DNA of 31,991 nt, taken from contig JAJJLU010003774.1 of assembly GCA_023807065.1 (NCBI GenBank), positions 1 through 31,991 on the forward strand, given 5' to 3'. Positions 10,325-20,517 of this stretch are shown here, in pieces (positions within the stretch are counted from its first letter, which is position 1; every line of letters starts with the position of its first letter). The translations under genes and the position numbers were made by a program. The notes under the pieces are model-generated. The model did no database searches, was not told the DNA's origin, and saw nothing but the letters and a program-made list of their open reading frames with translations. This DNA is from Isotricha intestinalis. Taxonomy: Eukaryota; Ciliophora; Litostomatea; Vestibuliferida; Isotrichidae.

Positions 10325-10576
10325 ATGGAAAATAAATTGGTCAAAGAAAATAATAATGAGAATGATAATAATAATAATGAAAATAAAAAAGAAGAAGTTC
10401 ATTATTATTGTAGAAGGTCAAATCCTCCTTTATACGATTCTTCAGATGATGAATTATATGGAATAACAAAAGTAGAAAAAAAAAAGAAAACTAAAGGAAA
10501 AAACAATAAAGTTCAAAAATTTAAGAATGGAGATATAAGGCAATATATTAAAATCATTAAAAAAAATAATACTTAA
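10325..10576 (+). CDS. Small charged Asn/Lys-rich protein, unknown
   Basis: 83 residues, not recognised. The N-terminal third is a Glu/Asn-rich run. The middle has a more conserved-looking block, 'HYYCRRSNPPLYDSSDDELYGI' in outline, with an acidic 'SSDDE' patch of the kind phosphorylated by CK2. The C-terminal half is strongly basic (Lys-rich) and ends in TAA. Basic stretches after an acidic Ser patch suggest a nuclear or nucleic-acid-binding small protein; this is inference only. The start codon follows an A-rich leader, as for the other genes here. The single Cys-Arg-Arg and Pro-Pro block and the higher G+C than flanking DNA favour a real gene. Confidence 0.6.
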   Translation: MENKLVKENNNENDNNNNENKKEEVHYYCRRSNPPLYDSSDDELYGITKVEKKKKTKGKNNKVQKFKNGDIRQYIKIIKKNNT

Positions 10577-11500
10577 TTTTATTTATATAGAAAAATAATA
10601 TTTATTTTAAAAACAATAATAAAAATATTTCTAATTAAATCAAAGTGAAATACATAAATAATATTTTCAAATAAAAAAACAAGATTCAAAAAAAAAGAAA
10701 ATTTTTAAAAAAATTTAAATTTATATGTCTATTTATTCTTTAGGATTTTTTTAAATATGTTTTTCAATCAATTAATAACTTTTTTTCTTTTAATTCTTTA
10801 TGAAAATTTAATGTTTTCATTTTTAATTTATTAAAAATTTCTTTTTCATTATATCGTGAAAAAAGGAAAAATTTTAAAGTAAATTGAAATAATAAAATAT
10901 CTAAACTCCAAACATAAATTTTAAAGAAGAAAAAAATTTTTTTTTTATTATTATTTAAATTATTTTTTCATATCTTTCTTTTTAAAAAATAATTATATAA
11001 AATAATAAATCCAAATAATAATAATTACTATTTATGAATAATATATTTTAAAAAAGTAATTATTAAATTTTAACATTATATATGATCTTTAAATATAACA
11101 TAGGGAGAAAAATTTAAAAGTATCAAAATTTTAAATGAGCTTTAATCATTTGAAAATTAGAAATTTATTATTATTATTTTCATTATAATTATTGTCAACA
11201 TAAATATTTTCACTTTATTATTTACATATAATTAAATTTATTATTTTTAATTGAAATATTAATAATATTTGTTTTCTAAATCACTTAAATTAATTTATAA
11301 ATATTAAATATTTTATCTTTAACAGTTTCTTTTTCGAAAAAATTAAATTTTCATTTCAAATATTTATATTATTTCATTAATTTTGAAAGGAGTTCATTAA
11401 AAAATATGATAATCATTATATTAAATATATTGAGATAGAAAGTAATTTATTAATAATGTATATATGAAATAAATTATTTATTATCATATATTTTTTCTTA
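10577..11500. other. Intergenic, with one coding-like minus-strand stretch
   Basis: About 920 bases without an assignable gene. On the minus strand a stop-free stretch of some 65 codons runs from about 10960 to a TGA near 10761. It contains a plausible protein-like block with Trp, Arg and Glu (…IYVWSLDILLFQF… and …SRYNEKEIFNKL…). It lacks an ATG near its left boundary, so it would need an upstream exon. About one stretch of this length is expected by chance in the window's spacers, so I do not call it a gene. Confidence 0.4.
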
Positions 11501-11740
11501 ATGAGAGAAAGAGAAATTAAAAAAATTAAAGAAGAAAATAATATATATAAAAAATATTCTGATGGTGAAATTGAAGAATTAAAATTAGAATTTGACAATT
11601 ATATTTCTTTAATAAATAGTATTGGTTTAGATTTAGAAAGTTTAAATAGAAAAAAGACTAAAATAAAATATAAGAAAAAAATAATATTAAAAGAAAGAGG
11701 TAAAACTTCAAATAAATCAAGTTCATCAGAAAATGAATAA
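11501..11740 (+). CDS. Small charged helical protein with Ser-rich tail, unknown
   Basis: 79 residues, unrecognised. It starts MREREIKKIKEENN and reads as one charged helix. A short 'GEIEELKLEFDNYISLINSIGLDLESL' helix with coiled-coil spacing follows, then a basic linker and a Ser-rich tail (SNKSSSSENE). It ends in TAA. The ATG sits directly after a T-rich stretch (ATATTTTTTCTTA) rather than the usual A-rich leader, so the true first exon might lie upstream with a 3' splice site near here. Composition in all codon positions looks coding. No function can be given. Confidence 0.55.
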   Translation: MREREIKKIKEENNIYKKYSDGEIEELKLEFDNYISLINSIGLDLESLNRKKTKIKYKKKIILKERGKTSNKSSSSENE

Positions 11741-11883
11741 AAAATATTTAAATAAGAATTTAAAATATAATTTAAAAGAAAATATAATAAAAGAATATAC
11801 TTTTATTATTTAACCATAATTATATTAATTATTATTTATTATATTTTTCAATAACAATAATTTATTTAAAATATTTTTTCAAA

Positions 11884-13090
11884 ATGATATTTGATATTAA
11901 CCAAAATATTCGAACAAGCAATATGATATCAAATTTAAAAAATAAATATACAAAAAGAATTTCTTTTGTAAATATACCTTTTAATACAACAATAAAAATC
12001 CTAAATGAAAATAATAAAAGTCAAAAAATAAATCAAAATAAATTTTTTTTTCGAAATATTCAAAATCATATTTTACAAAAATATAATATTACAAAAAAGG
12101 AAATAAATAAATTTAAAATAAATAAAATTTTAACATTTAAAAATTGTCATTTAGTTTCTAAATTTAAAGATTGTTTAATAAGTGATTTTATTGAAGAATT
12201 TTTAAGAAGATTTTATAAAATAAAAGAAAGTAAAGAAAGAATTCCAAAATTTTCAGAATATTATAAAAATTATTTATTATTTTTTTGTAAACCAAAATTT
12301 AGTGATTTTTTTGCAAATAAAAAAATAGAATTTTATTTTGAAAGAAAAGGACAAATTTATTACATTCAAAATTATAAAAATAAAAAAAGAGAAATCAAAA
12401 AAGAAAAAAATTTAATTGAAAATACAATTTTAGATTCTGTTGCTAGAGAAAATATAGAAAATATTTCTCAAGATAATATTTATAATATAAGTACAAGTGG
12501 AGATAATACTATTTATTTATCAAATGATTCTACTTTTTTAATTAATGGAAATAAATTTTTTAATGATGAAAATTCTTTTAGTTCTATTTTACATTGTTTT
12601 AATAATAAAAATAATATTAATGATAATAAAATAGAAAAAATCAATAAATTTAATTTTAGTAATTCTACTTTAGAAATTATTAAAAAAACAATAGAAAAAA
12701 AAAGTGATGAAATTAATAAAAATAAAGAAATTAAAACTCAAAATTTTAATGAGAAAAATTCTTTTAAGAATCAAATTATAATTAAAAATCAAAATTTAAC
12801 TAATATAAATAATAAAAAAATAAAAGAAACTTCAAATAATAAAGTTAATAATAATATAAATTTTAATAATAATATTTCAAGAAATAATATAACTCATTCA
12901 ATATATAATAATAAACATAGTATTTTAAATTATAAATATTATCTGACTTTAGATTCAATGAGTTCTTCTTCAAATTTAAATAATATTGATAATATAAAAA
13001 ATAATACTTTAAAAATAAAAAGCAATTTAAATAAAAAAAATATAGATATTGATTTAAAAGACTTTATTAAATTTACAATTCAATCTAATG

Positions 13091-13124
<34 letters not shown>

Positions 13125-13626
13125 TAATAATAAAAATAATAATAATTTAAATAATAATAAAACTGTAAATTATATTAATAATTGTAATATAAAACATTTA
13201 CATACTTTTTCTTCTCCTTTAATTAAAAATTTTAATATGAATATTGCAAATCATAATTTAAATTCTTCAAAAAAAAATAATATTATTAATTCAAGAAATA
13301 ATATTTTAAAAAAATTAACAAATGATATGAATTTAAATAAAAATTCAAATTCAAATTTTGCTTTAACAATAACAAATGATTTTAATACTTTAAAAAATAA
13401 AAAATATATTTCATTATTAAATGAAACTGAAAAATCAAAAAAGAAAAATCAAAAAATTTCTAAAACTAAAAGTATAAAAAAAGTTGATAAATGTTTTTCT
13501 CCTCAAGTAAAAAATAATAAAAATAATTGTTTTATTTCTCAGAAGAATATAAAAAATAATATTTATGAAAAAAATATTAATTCAAATTATAAAAGTAAAC
13601 TTTCTTTTCCAATTACTCAAAATTAA
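11884..13626 (+). CDS. 580-residue protein: conserved-looking N-terminal domain, long Asn-rich tail
   Basis: Residues about 45-175 form a compact region of normal composition: 'FKNCHLVSKFKDCLISDF', then 'EEFLRRFYKIKESKERIPKF', 'SEYYKNYLLFFCKPKFSDFF' and 'FYFERKGQIYYIQNY'. I recall similar 'FKD-(L/I)...EFL(R/K)R(Y/F)Y...ES..R(L/I)P...YY..Y' blocks in uncharacterised ciliate proteins, which supports the organism guess; this is from memory and is not proof. From about residue 190 onward the protein is low-complexity Asn/Lys/Ser/Ile with a poly-Asn run (about residues 400-425) and is probably disordered. There is no signal peptide or membrane segment. It ends in TAA and is convergent with the minus-strand gene at 13899. 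Function unknown. Confidence 0.8.
13090..13146 (+). repeat. AAT-type trinucleotide run encoding poly-Asn
   Basis: An in-frame run of AAT codons, broken by a few AAA, sits within the 580-residue protein. Such runs are typical of very AT-rich genomes and vary in length by replication slippage. The run encodes an Asn tract in the disordered tail and probably has no separate function. Confidence 0.85.
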
Positions 13627-13898
13627 TTTGTTTTTGTAAATTGATTATAAATTTATTTATTTATGAAATTTGTTGAAATGATATGTTGAATAAATAAATT
13701 TAATTTTTTAAAAAACTAAAATATTTATTTATTCTAAATAATATAGATTAATTCTATAATAAATTTAAAAGTATAAATATCTATTAAACAATATTAAAAT
13801 ATAAAAAAAAGATAAAAAATATTGAAATTTGATTTTAGTTTATATATATTTATTTTCACTTTTTTACAAATGAAAATATTACAAAAACTTATTATAAC

Positions 13899-14714
13899 TT
13901 ATATATCATTTATTGTATCTCCTAAACATTCTTTAATATATTTTTCATTGTGATTAACACATGAATGATTTTTTTTCTTTCTTCTTGAATTTTTTTCATT
14001 TTTTGAATTATTTTCAAAGTAATTATTATTTTTTTCTAAATAATTATTATTTCTATAAGCAAAAGAATTAGCATTTTCATCATCAAATAATTCATTATTT
14101 CCTAATTTTTTACAAATATTTAAATTTATTTTAAAATCTTTTTCAATATTAAAAGTCAAATTTTTCACTTTTTTTCTATTTTTTATTTTTTTTTCAATAT
14201 TATTTTTATTATTATTATTATTATCAATATTATTATTTTCTTGTTTAAATTTTTCTAAAATAACTTTTGTATTAATTATATCATTTGTGATTTTTCTTAA
14301 TTTTAATAAATTTACTTTTATAGAATCTTTAATATTTTCAAATAAAATTTTTTTAGAAATTTCGGGTTCAATGTATTTAAGTTTTTTTTGTGAACATAAA
14401 ACTTTTTTATTTTTCAAAAAATGTAAATATTTTAAATCTTTTTCTCTTTCTTTTTCATTTAATTCATCTAAAGGAAAAAAAGTTAAACTCTTTCTTTTAT
14501 ATTTTGTTGCTGAAAAATCATAAACTTTATTAAATATTACAAATTTTTTTTTAATATTTACTTCAAAATTTTCATTCGATTTATTATATAAATCTATTAA
14601 TTTTTTTGAATTGATTCTTATTTGAAATTCCCTTTTAAAATTCATTATTATTTCTTTATTTATATATGAAAGTAATATACTTCTTGTTTTATTAGAAATA
14701 TTATTTTTTATCAT
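13899..14714 (-). CDS. Lys/Asn-rich protein, unknown
   Basis: 271 residues, not recognised. The first 130 residues have a mixed composition with predicted helices ('IIMNFKREFQIRINSKKLIDLYN', 'KRKSLTFFPLDELNEKEREKDLKYLHFLKNK'). A poly-Asn run comes next (about residues 165-172), then a basic stretch (KKIKNRKKVKN) that could be a nuclear localisation signal. The tail is Asn/Lys-rich with a second basic patch (RRKKKNHSC). There is no signal peptide or membrane segment. It ends in TAA and faces the 3' end of the 580-residue gene across a 270-base spacer, so the two are convergent. Confidence 0.75.
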   Translation of the reverse strand: MIKNNISNKTRSILLSYINKEIIMNFKREFQIRINSKKLIDLYNKSNENFEVNIKKKFVIFNKVYDFSATKYKRKSLTFFPLDELNEKEREKDLKYLHFLKNKKVLCSQKKLKYIEPEISKKILFENIKDSIKVNLLKLRKITNDIINTKVILEKFKQENNNIDNNNNNKNNIEKKIKNRKKVKNLTFNIEKDFKINLNICKKLGNNELFDDENANSFAYRNNNYLEKNNNYFENNSKNEKNSRRKKKNHSCVNHNEKYIKECLGDTINDI

Positions 14715-15285
14715 TTTTATTTTTTAATTATAATATTAAATAAATATATTTAACTTTAGTAATTGAAATTAATATTTTTTAAAAATTTTATTTTATTTAT
14801 TTTTAGTCTATATTTACTTTTTCCAAATTAAATTTGTTTTTAAATTTATTTTTAAAAGACTGAGATTTATATTATAATTTAATAATAATTACTTTGATAA
14901 AATTCATTTTTTCAATAATAAGTTAATTTAAATTGTAATTATATTAATGAGTCAATTGTAAAAAACAGTCGCAACAAAATATTTAATATTTAAATTTTCT
15001 ATATATACTTTATAAATTTTGAAAAAAAAATCAGAAAACTAAAATATGAATTCAAAATTTAAAAATTAATTAATTAAATTATTATATCATCAAATAAAAA
15101 TTGTTAATGAAAAGTTTTAATATTTTATTTGCTCAAAATATAAATATATAATAAAAATTTATAAATGATATTTATGGATCTTAATTATAGAAAATAAAAA
15201 TTTTCAAAAAAAAAAAATTAAAAACTCATGATAAAAAAAAATTTTAAAAATACTTTTTTTTATCATTTTTGTTACTATCAAATAA
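14715..15285. other. Intergenic, no gene seen
   Basis: About 570 bases between two minus-strand genes. It should contain the promoter of the 14714 gene and the 3' end of the large membrane protein gene. I see only A/T-rich sequence with frequent stops in all frames. Confidence 0.5.
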
Positions 15286-18200
15286 TCAATTAATACATTT
15301 CAACATCTTTAATAATTTATCTAAATTTTTATTAATAGTTTCAATTTTATCAATAATTTTAATTTTAATAATTAAAAAATAGATAATTTCCAAAAGAATA
15401 TTTCCTATTAAAAATCCTAACAAAACTAAAAAATGAGAATAAGTTTTTTTATCTAAATAATCAAAATAATAATTTCCTAAAAAGACTTTAAAAGGTCTAT
15501 ATAATTCTAAAGATTTAATAATAACAGAATAAAGATCAGAAGGAATATAATTAGGAATATAATTAGTATTATTATAATTAATAACTAATAATTTCATCAT
15601 AGCATAAGTTAAATCATCTAAAAAATATTTTTCTCTTTTATATTTTAAAGAAGGAACAGTATTACAATAATTAATTAAAATTTCTTCATAATTTAATTCA
15701 GTATGTTCTTTAAATATTGTAGAAAATCTTTCATCATTTATTTCTTCAAATAAAGTAGAACAATCCATTGAAAGAATATTTCTTGAATGTGAAAGTTCTT
15801 TTTCAAATTCTTTTAAACTTTTTTCTTTTTGAACTGTATCTTGAATAATATTTAATAAATCTACAAAAGGATTTTCACCTTTTCCTGTTGTTTTATTATT
15901 ATATATTGCCCATAATGTATTATAAAGTGCTTTTTCTGGAATTTTTATAAATTGATATAATTGAATTATTCCTAATTCTAAAAAAAATTGAAGACATGTA
16001 TATGAACTTGTTTCTATTATTTTACATATATTTAATAATTTTGTAAAGCTTTGACTTGATATTATTAAAAATATTATACTATATATTATATATAAGACAA
16101 TTAAACTTATTAATATTACTATAAATGGATTTATTATAAATGAAAAATTATATTTTTTTTTTCTTATTTTTTGAATTTCATAATCTTCTTCTTCATGATT
16201 TTGATTTTGAATTTTATCTTTTTTACGTTTATTTTCTATATTTACATTTTTATTTTTTTCAGATAGTTGATTAAATAATTTCATTGGATGTTGTTTATAT
16301 AATTTCAATAATATTGAAATTATTTCTAATTTCTTATATATATTATCAACATTTTCTTCGTTTTTTAATAAAATTTCCATAGATTGTAATTTTTTATTAG
16401 AAATTTTAATAAAAGATTTAAAAAAATAAAGGCAAATTCCCATAATTAAAATATTAGAAGAAATTAAAGCAAATATAAATAAAATAAGAGTTTTTTTATT
16501 AGTATTAATTTGATTATTAGCTTTTTCTTCAATAATTTTTTGTAAACTATAAAAATGATTTGAATATTCTAAATAACTAATCATAATTTCATAAATATAA
16601 ATTTGAGTACTTCCTAAATTTTCTAAATTTTGAGTATTAATCAACATTAAAGGTTTAAATTCTTCATTAACTATTAAAGGATAAATTTTTGCTGTTTGAA
16701 AATCTTCTGAATTAGAAGTTACCATTAATTTATTTATAAAACTCCCCATTAAATAATCAAAGGTTTCATCTGAAGTTTTATCGTTTTTTAAAATATTATT
16801 TTCAAAAATTAAATGAATTTCACTTTTTTTTGAAGTTAAATAATTTCTTATTTCTTTATCATTTGATTTAGCAACTTTATCTTTTAATATTTTATATCTA
16901 TCACTTAAATAAGATACTTTTAAATAATGTTCATATTGATTAAAAGTATAAATTTCAGAAAAACCAATTTCATTTAAATAATTTTTCATTTCATGAACAC
17001 ATTTTTCCCCATTATTTTTAACATAGCATAATAGAGAATAATAACCAAACATTGTATTTAAAATTAACATATTAAAAGTATAAACTGTTTTATAAAAGGA
17101 AATTTTATTTAAGAGAAGATTATTTAAATAATTTTCATAAATTAAAGTAAATATAGCAACCATAATAACTAATAAATTAAATATAATAATTATAATATTA
17201 TTATTATATTTACTATAAGAAAGATTATTTTTTCTTTTACTTGTTATACCAGAAATTCCATTTAAACCTTCTATTCTACTTGAAACTGAAGAAACTGAAT
17301 TTGCATCAAAAGTATTTAAAAGTGAAGAAATATTTTGTTCAGATAATACCTGATTATTATTATTTATAATATTTTCTTTTTCTGATTGTAATTTTGTACT
17401 TGATTCTATATATGTTCTTCTATTTTTGAATTTCTTTATTGAATATATTTTATATTCTTTTTGAAATGTTAATTCTTCATCTATTAATGAAAAAATATTT
17501 ATAAATTGATATGATATATTATTTACTTTTTTTTTTTGTAAATTTTTTATTTCTATTATTAAAGGATTTAAAATATCTAATTCTTCTTTACCACACATAT
17601 TAGTCAATTTTTCAGTAATATTATAAATATATTGAGAATAAGCATTTAAATGGAAATAAATATTTTTTTTTTTGGAAACAAAAGAATTTAAATTTAAACT
17701 ACACTGAAATTTTTCTAAAGTTTCAATAAAAAATTGATTAATAAAAAGTACATTTTTTAAAGATTGACTAGTTAAAATAATATTTTCTTGATTAGAAGAA
17801 ATATCTTTTTCAGTAATTAATAAAGGTTCATTTCCTAATTGATAATAACCATCTAAATAGGCAATATCTTCTTTAATTTTAGGATAAATTTTATACATAT
17901 AAATAAATTGTCTTATATTTTCATCATTATCCCAAATAAAAAATTTATATATTTGACTTTCAATATTTTGAACTTGAGTTTGATAATCATAATATAAATA
18001 TTTTTTAGCAATATGAATAAATTGAGTAGGAAACATTGTACTTATATTACTTCCCCATAAAAAATTTAAATCTTTTCCTATTTTTATTATTTCTGTTCTC
18101 ATTGTTTTTAATTGTAATTTAATTATTAAATGATTATCTGAATTATAATTTTTATCTAACATTTCTTCATAAATTGAAAATTCTTCATTTATTAAAATTG

Positions 18201-19905
18201 ATGTTGGATCTTTTGTTATTCCTTGATTAAATATTGATTCTAATATTACTCTTAATAATAATTTTTGATATTCATCATTAGTTGATAATAATATATCATA
18301 ATTTCTTTTTGAATTCTTATCAAATTCACTTATTAAATTTGCTGTTTTTATATAATTTCTTGTTTTATTATAATGTCTTTTATTTATAAAATTTTGATAT
18401 CCTTTTAAAAATTTTTTTGTAGATTCATATATTTTATAAAATGCATCATTACATATTAATAAATTTATATTATTTTGAAAAGAATATTGTTCACATAATA
18501 ATTCATAAAAAAATTTTAAATCATAATATAAAATTAAATTAAATTTTTTTAATCTTAATAAAATTCTTCTCGTTTCAAATAATAAATAAAAATTATTTTG
18601 TTGATTTGTCATTAATTCAAGATAAATTTTACATATAATATAATAAAATAAATTAACATCTTTATCTAAAAGAGCATTTTCACTATCTTCTTTAAATTTA
18701 TTAGCAATAAAATTCAAAAACAAATGTAATAAAATATTATTGTCTTTCATACTTTTAATTCCATTTTTATTATTAATATTATTAATATTTTGAATTAAAG
18801 GAATTTTTTCATCTCTATTTTTAATTTTCATAGCAAAACAAATTTGATTTAATAAATCATTAAAATTTGAATGTTGATAATATTCACATAATAATTCAAA
18901 TTTTTCTTGAGTTAATAAATTATTTTCAGGAGTAACAGGAGCTCTAATAACTTTTAATATTTTATTATATCTTATATAAAAAGTAATCACAAAAGAAGAT
19001 AATAATGTTATGAATAAATATATATAATATAAATTAAAATTTTCTTTTATTGAAGGAAATACAAAATTTAATGTAAATAAAAGTAATAATAATATAAAAA
19101 ACATTCCTTTTGAACAATTTACTAAATTAAAACAATTTGAAGTTATAAATTTTAAAACTGAAGTTGAAATAATCATAAATTCAAATATAATAAAAAAAGT
19201 TATCATTGAACAAGAAGTAATATTATGACAAAAGCAAATAGATAATTTAAATAATAAACAAAAATAATCTGCATAAAACATATATTTTCCATCATAAACA
19301 TATTTATAATTTAAATCATATTTAATACTTAATCTAAAAGTATTAAAATATTGAATGTTTAAATAAAGAGTTATAGAAAACATTATTATTGTTATAATAG
19401 TAATAAAATAATTATTTGATACGACCAAATATGTTATTATAACATCATATAAATAAATTGCTCCTGATCTAAAAACAATATGATCATATAAATTAACAAA
19501 AAAAATTTTAAAATATAATGAAAATGAATTTATCTTTTTATATTTTTCATCTTTTCTCTTTTTATCTAAAATTGAAAAAATAATGAAAAAAATTATATAA
19601 ATAAAAATTAAAGATAACATTGGAATAAGAATAGAAATAGGATATAATCGATTATTATCATTTATTGATTTTCTAAATATTTCATATAAATTTATTTTTT
19701 TAATGTAAGTAAGTGGTTTAACATTAATATTTTCCCAACAATGTGTATTTTTAATATAATAATAATTTCTTAAAAGAAATGGAGCTTCCATAAAATCTAT
19801 TATCATTGGATACATTTCTATTATTACGAAAAATATTAAAATGTAATTTTTTGTTAAACTATATTTTGCTAAATTTGAATAATAGAAGAATCTTGCTTCT
19901 TCCAT
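15286..19905 (-). CDS. Tiny-macrocysts-type (TmcB/C-like) polytopic PAS membrane protein
   Basis: 1,539 residues. About the first 330 are polytopic, with roughly 8-10 hydrophobic segments starting 'NYILIFFVIIEMYP'. Residues about 330-590 are alpha-helical and repeat-like. Residues about 590-720 look like a PAS-type sensor domain, with the hallmark 'SNISTMFPTQFIHIAKKYL' and later 'YLDGYYQLGNEPLLITEKD'. The rest carries hydrophobic segments near 900-925, 940-957, 1137-1160, 1257-1282 and 1490-1518 that bound two large, probably extracellular, loops. This order (membrane block, helical block, PAS) matches tiny-macrocysts proteins of amoebae, parabasalids and ciliates. Some relatives end in a nucleotide cyclase; I see no cyclase domain here, only a short cytosolic tail. 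It is likely a plasma-membrane sensor or receptor; the ligand is unknown. It ends in TGA and is divergent from the 20518 gene. Confidence 0.85.
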   Translation of the reverse strand: MEEARFFYYSNLAKYSLTKNYILIFFVIIEMYPMIIDFMEAPFLLRNYYYIKNTHCWENINVKPLTYIKKINLYEIFRKSINDNNRLYPISILIPMLSLIFIYIIFFIIFSILDKKRKDEKYKKINSFSLYFKIFFVNLYDHIVFRSGAIYLYDVIITYLVVSNNYFITIITIIMFSITLYLNIQYFNTFRLSIKYDLNYKYVYDGKYMFYADYFCLLFKLSICFCHNITSCSMITFFIIFEFMIISTSVLKFITSNCFNLVNCSKGMFFILLLLLFTLNFVFPSIKENFNLYYIYLFITLLSSFVITFYIRYNKILKVIRAPVTPENNLLTQEKFELLCEYYQHSNFNDLLNQICFAMKIKNRDEKIPLIQNINNINNKNGIKSMKDNNILLHLFLNFIANKFKEDSENALLDKDVNLFYYIICKIYLELMTNQQNNFYLLFETRRILLRLKKFNLILYYDLKFFYELLCEQYSFQNNINLLICNDAFYKIYESTKKFLKGYQNFINKRHYNKTRNYIKTANLISEFDKNSKRNYDILLSTNDEYQKLLLRVILESIFNQGITKDPTSILINEEFSIYEEMLDKNYNSDNHLIIKLQLKTMRTEIIKIGKDLNFLWGSNISTMFPTQFIHIAKKYLYYDYQTQVQNIESQIYKFFIWDNDENIRQFIYMYKIYPKIKEDIAYLDGYYQLGNEPLLITEKDISSNQENIILTSQSLKNVLFINQFFIETLEKFQCSLNLNSFVSKKKNIYFHLNAYSQYIYNITEKLTNMCGKEELDILNPLIIEIKNLQKKKVNNISYQFINIFSLIDEELTFQKEYKIYSIKKFKNRRTYIESSTKLQSEKENIINNNNQVLSEQNISSLLNTFDANSVSSVSSRIEGLNGISGITSKRKNNLSYSKYNNNIIIIIFNLLVIMVAIFTLIYENYLNNLLLNKISFYKTVYTFNMLILNTMFGYYSLLCYVKNNGEKCVHEMKNYLNEIGFSEIYTFNQYEHYLKVSYLSDRYKILKDKVAKSNDKEIRNYLTSKKSEIHLIFENNILKNDKTSDETFDYLMGSFINKLMVTSNSEDFQTAKIYPLIVNEEFKPLMLINTQNLENLGSTQIYIYEIMISYLEYSNHFYSLQKIIEEKANNQINTNKKTLILFIFALISSNILIMGICLYFFKSFIKISNKKLQSMEILLKNEENVDNIYKKLEIISILLKLYKQHPMKLFNQLSEKNKNVNIENKRKKDKIQNQNHEEEDYEIQKIRKKKYNFSFIINPFIVILISLIVLYIIYSIIFLIISSQSFTKLLNICKIIETSSYTCLQFFLELGIIQLYQFIKIPEKALYNTLWAIYNNKTTGKGENPFVDLLNIIQDTVQKEKSLKEFEKELSHSRNILSMDCSTLFEEINDERFSTIFKEHTELNYEEILINYCNTVPSLKYKREKYFLDDLTYAMMKLLVINYNNTNYIPNYIPSDLYSVIIKSLELYRPFKVFLGNYYFDYLDKKTYSHFLVLLGFLIGNILLEIIYFLIIKIKIIDKIETINKNLDKLLKMLKCIN

Positions 19906-20517
19906 TTTTTTATTTAAATATTATTTTCTCTTGTTATCAAAAGTTTTTTTTTCATTATTTAAATTCTTATTTTTTCTTAATAATAATAATATTAGATATA
20001 AATTAATAAATTTAAGAATTTATTAAATCTATTTACAATCTTAATTTTTCTCATATTATTTTTCATACATTTTATTATATTTTTTTCAACTATTTTCTAT
20101 TAATTTTATTTTCTTTTTCAAATTTTTTTAAATTTTCTTTTTTTTTTTTATAACTATATTTTTTCCTCATTGAGATAATTAAATTTTTATTTTCATTATT
20201 ACTTTATTAGTAATCTGAAATATTAAAATTTATCAAATTCAATAATTTTTGTATTTATTATCATCAATAAATAATATATTTTATTTTTTTAATTAAACAA
20301 TATTTCTTTTTTTTTTAAATTGCCATTATAATAAAAACTATTTTTTCCATTATAATTATTTATATTTCTTCATTTTATTACTTGAAACAATTTATTTTTT
20401 CCTTTAACTTTTTATTTTTTAGAATCCGATTATTTTTTTCATTTTTTTTCTTATTTTATTTATTTATTTTTTATTTAATTTTCAAATTTTTAAAAAGAAT
20501 AAATTTCAATTTAAAAA
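19906..20517. promoter_or_regulatory. Divergent promoter region between the PAS membrane protein and the coiled-coil gene
   Basis: About 610 bases separate two start codons that point away from each other. The plus strand here is strongly T-rich with long T runs and scattered C, unlike the mixed A/T of other spacers. No TATA-like or other defined site can be singled out in such a background. No coding potential is seen apart from the frame that overlaps the antisense of the membrane protein's first codons. Confidence 0.4.

Noticed and set aside
11416..11598. Minus-strand 60-codon frame opposite the small charged gene at 11501
   Set aside because: It is the antisense of a Glu/Lys-rich coding sequence, which always reads as Ser/Leu/Ile/Phe. 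The plus frame has the more natural composition.
14287..20006. Plus-strand frames at 14287-14523 and 19806-20006
   Set aside because: Both are antisense shadows of the minus-strand genes at 13899-14714 and 15286-19905, with hydrophobic antisense composition.
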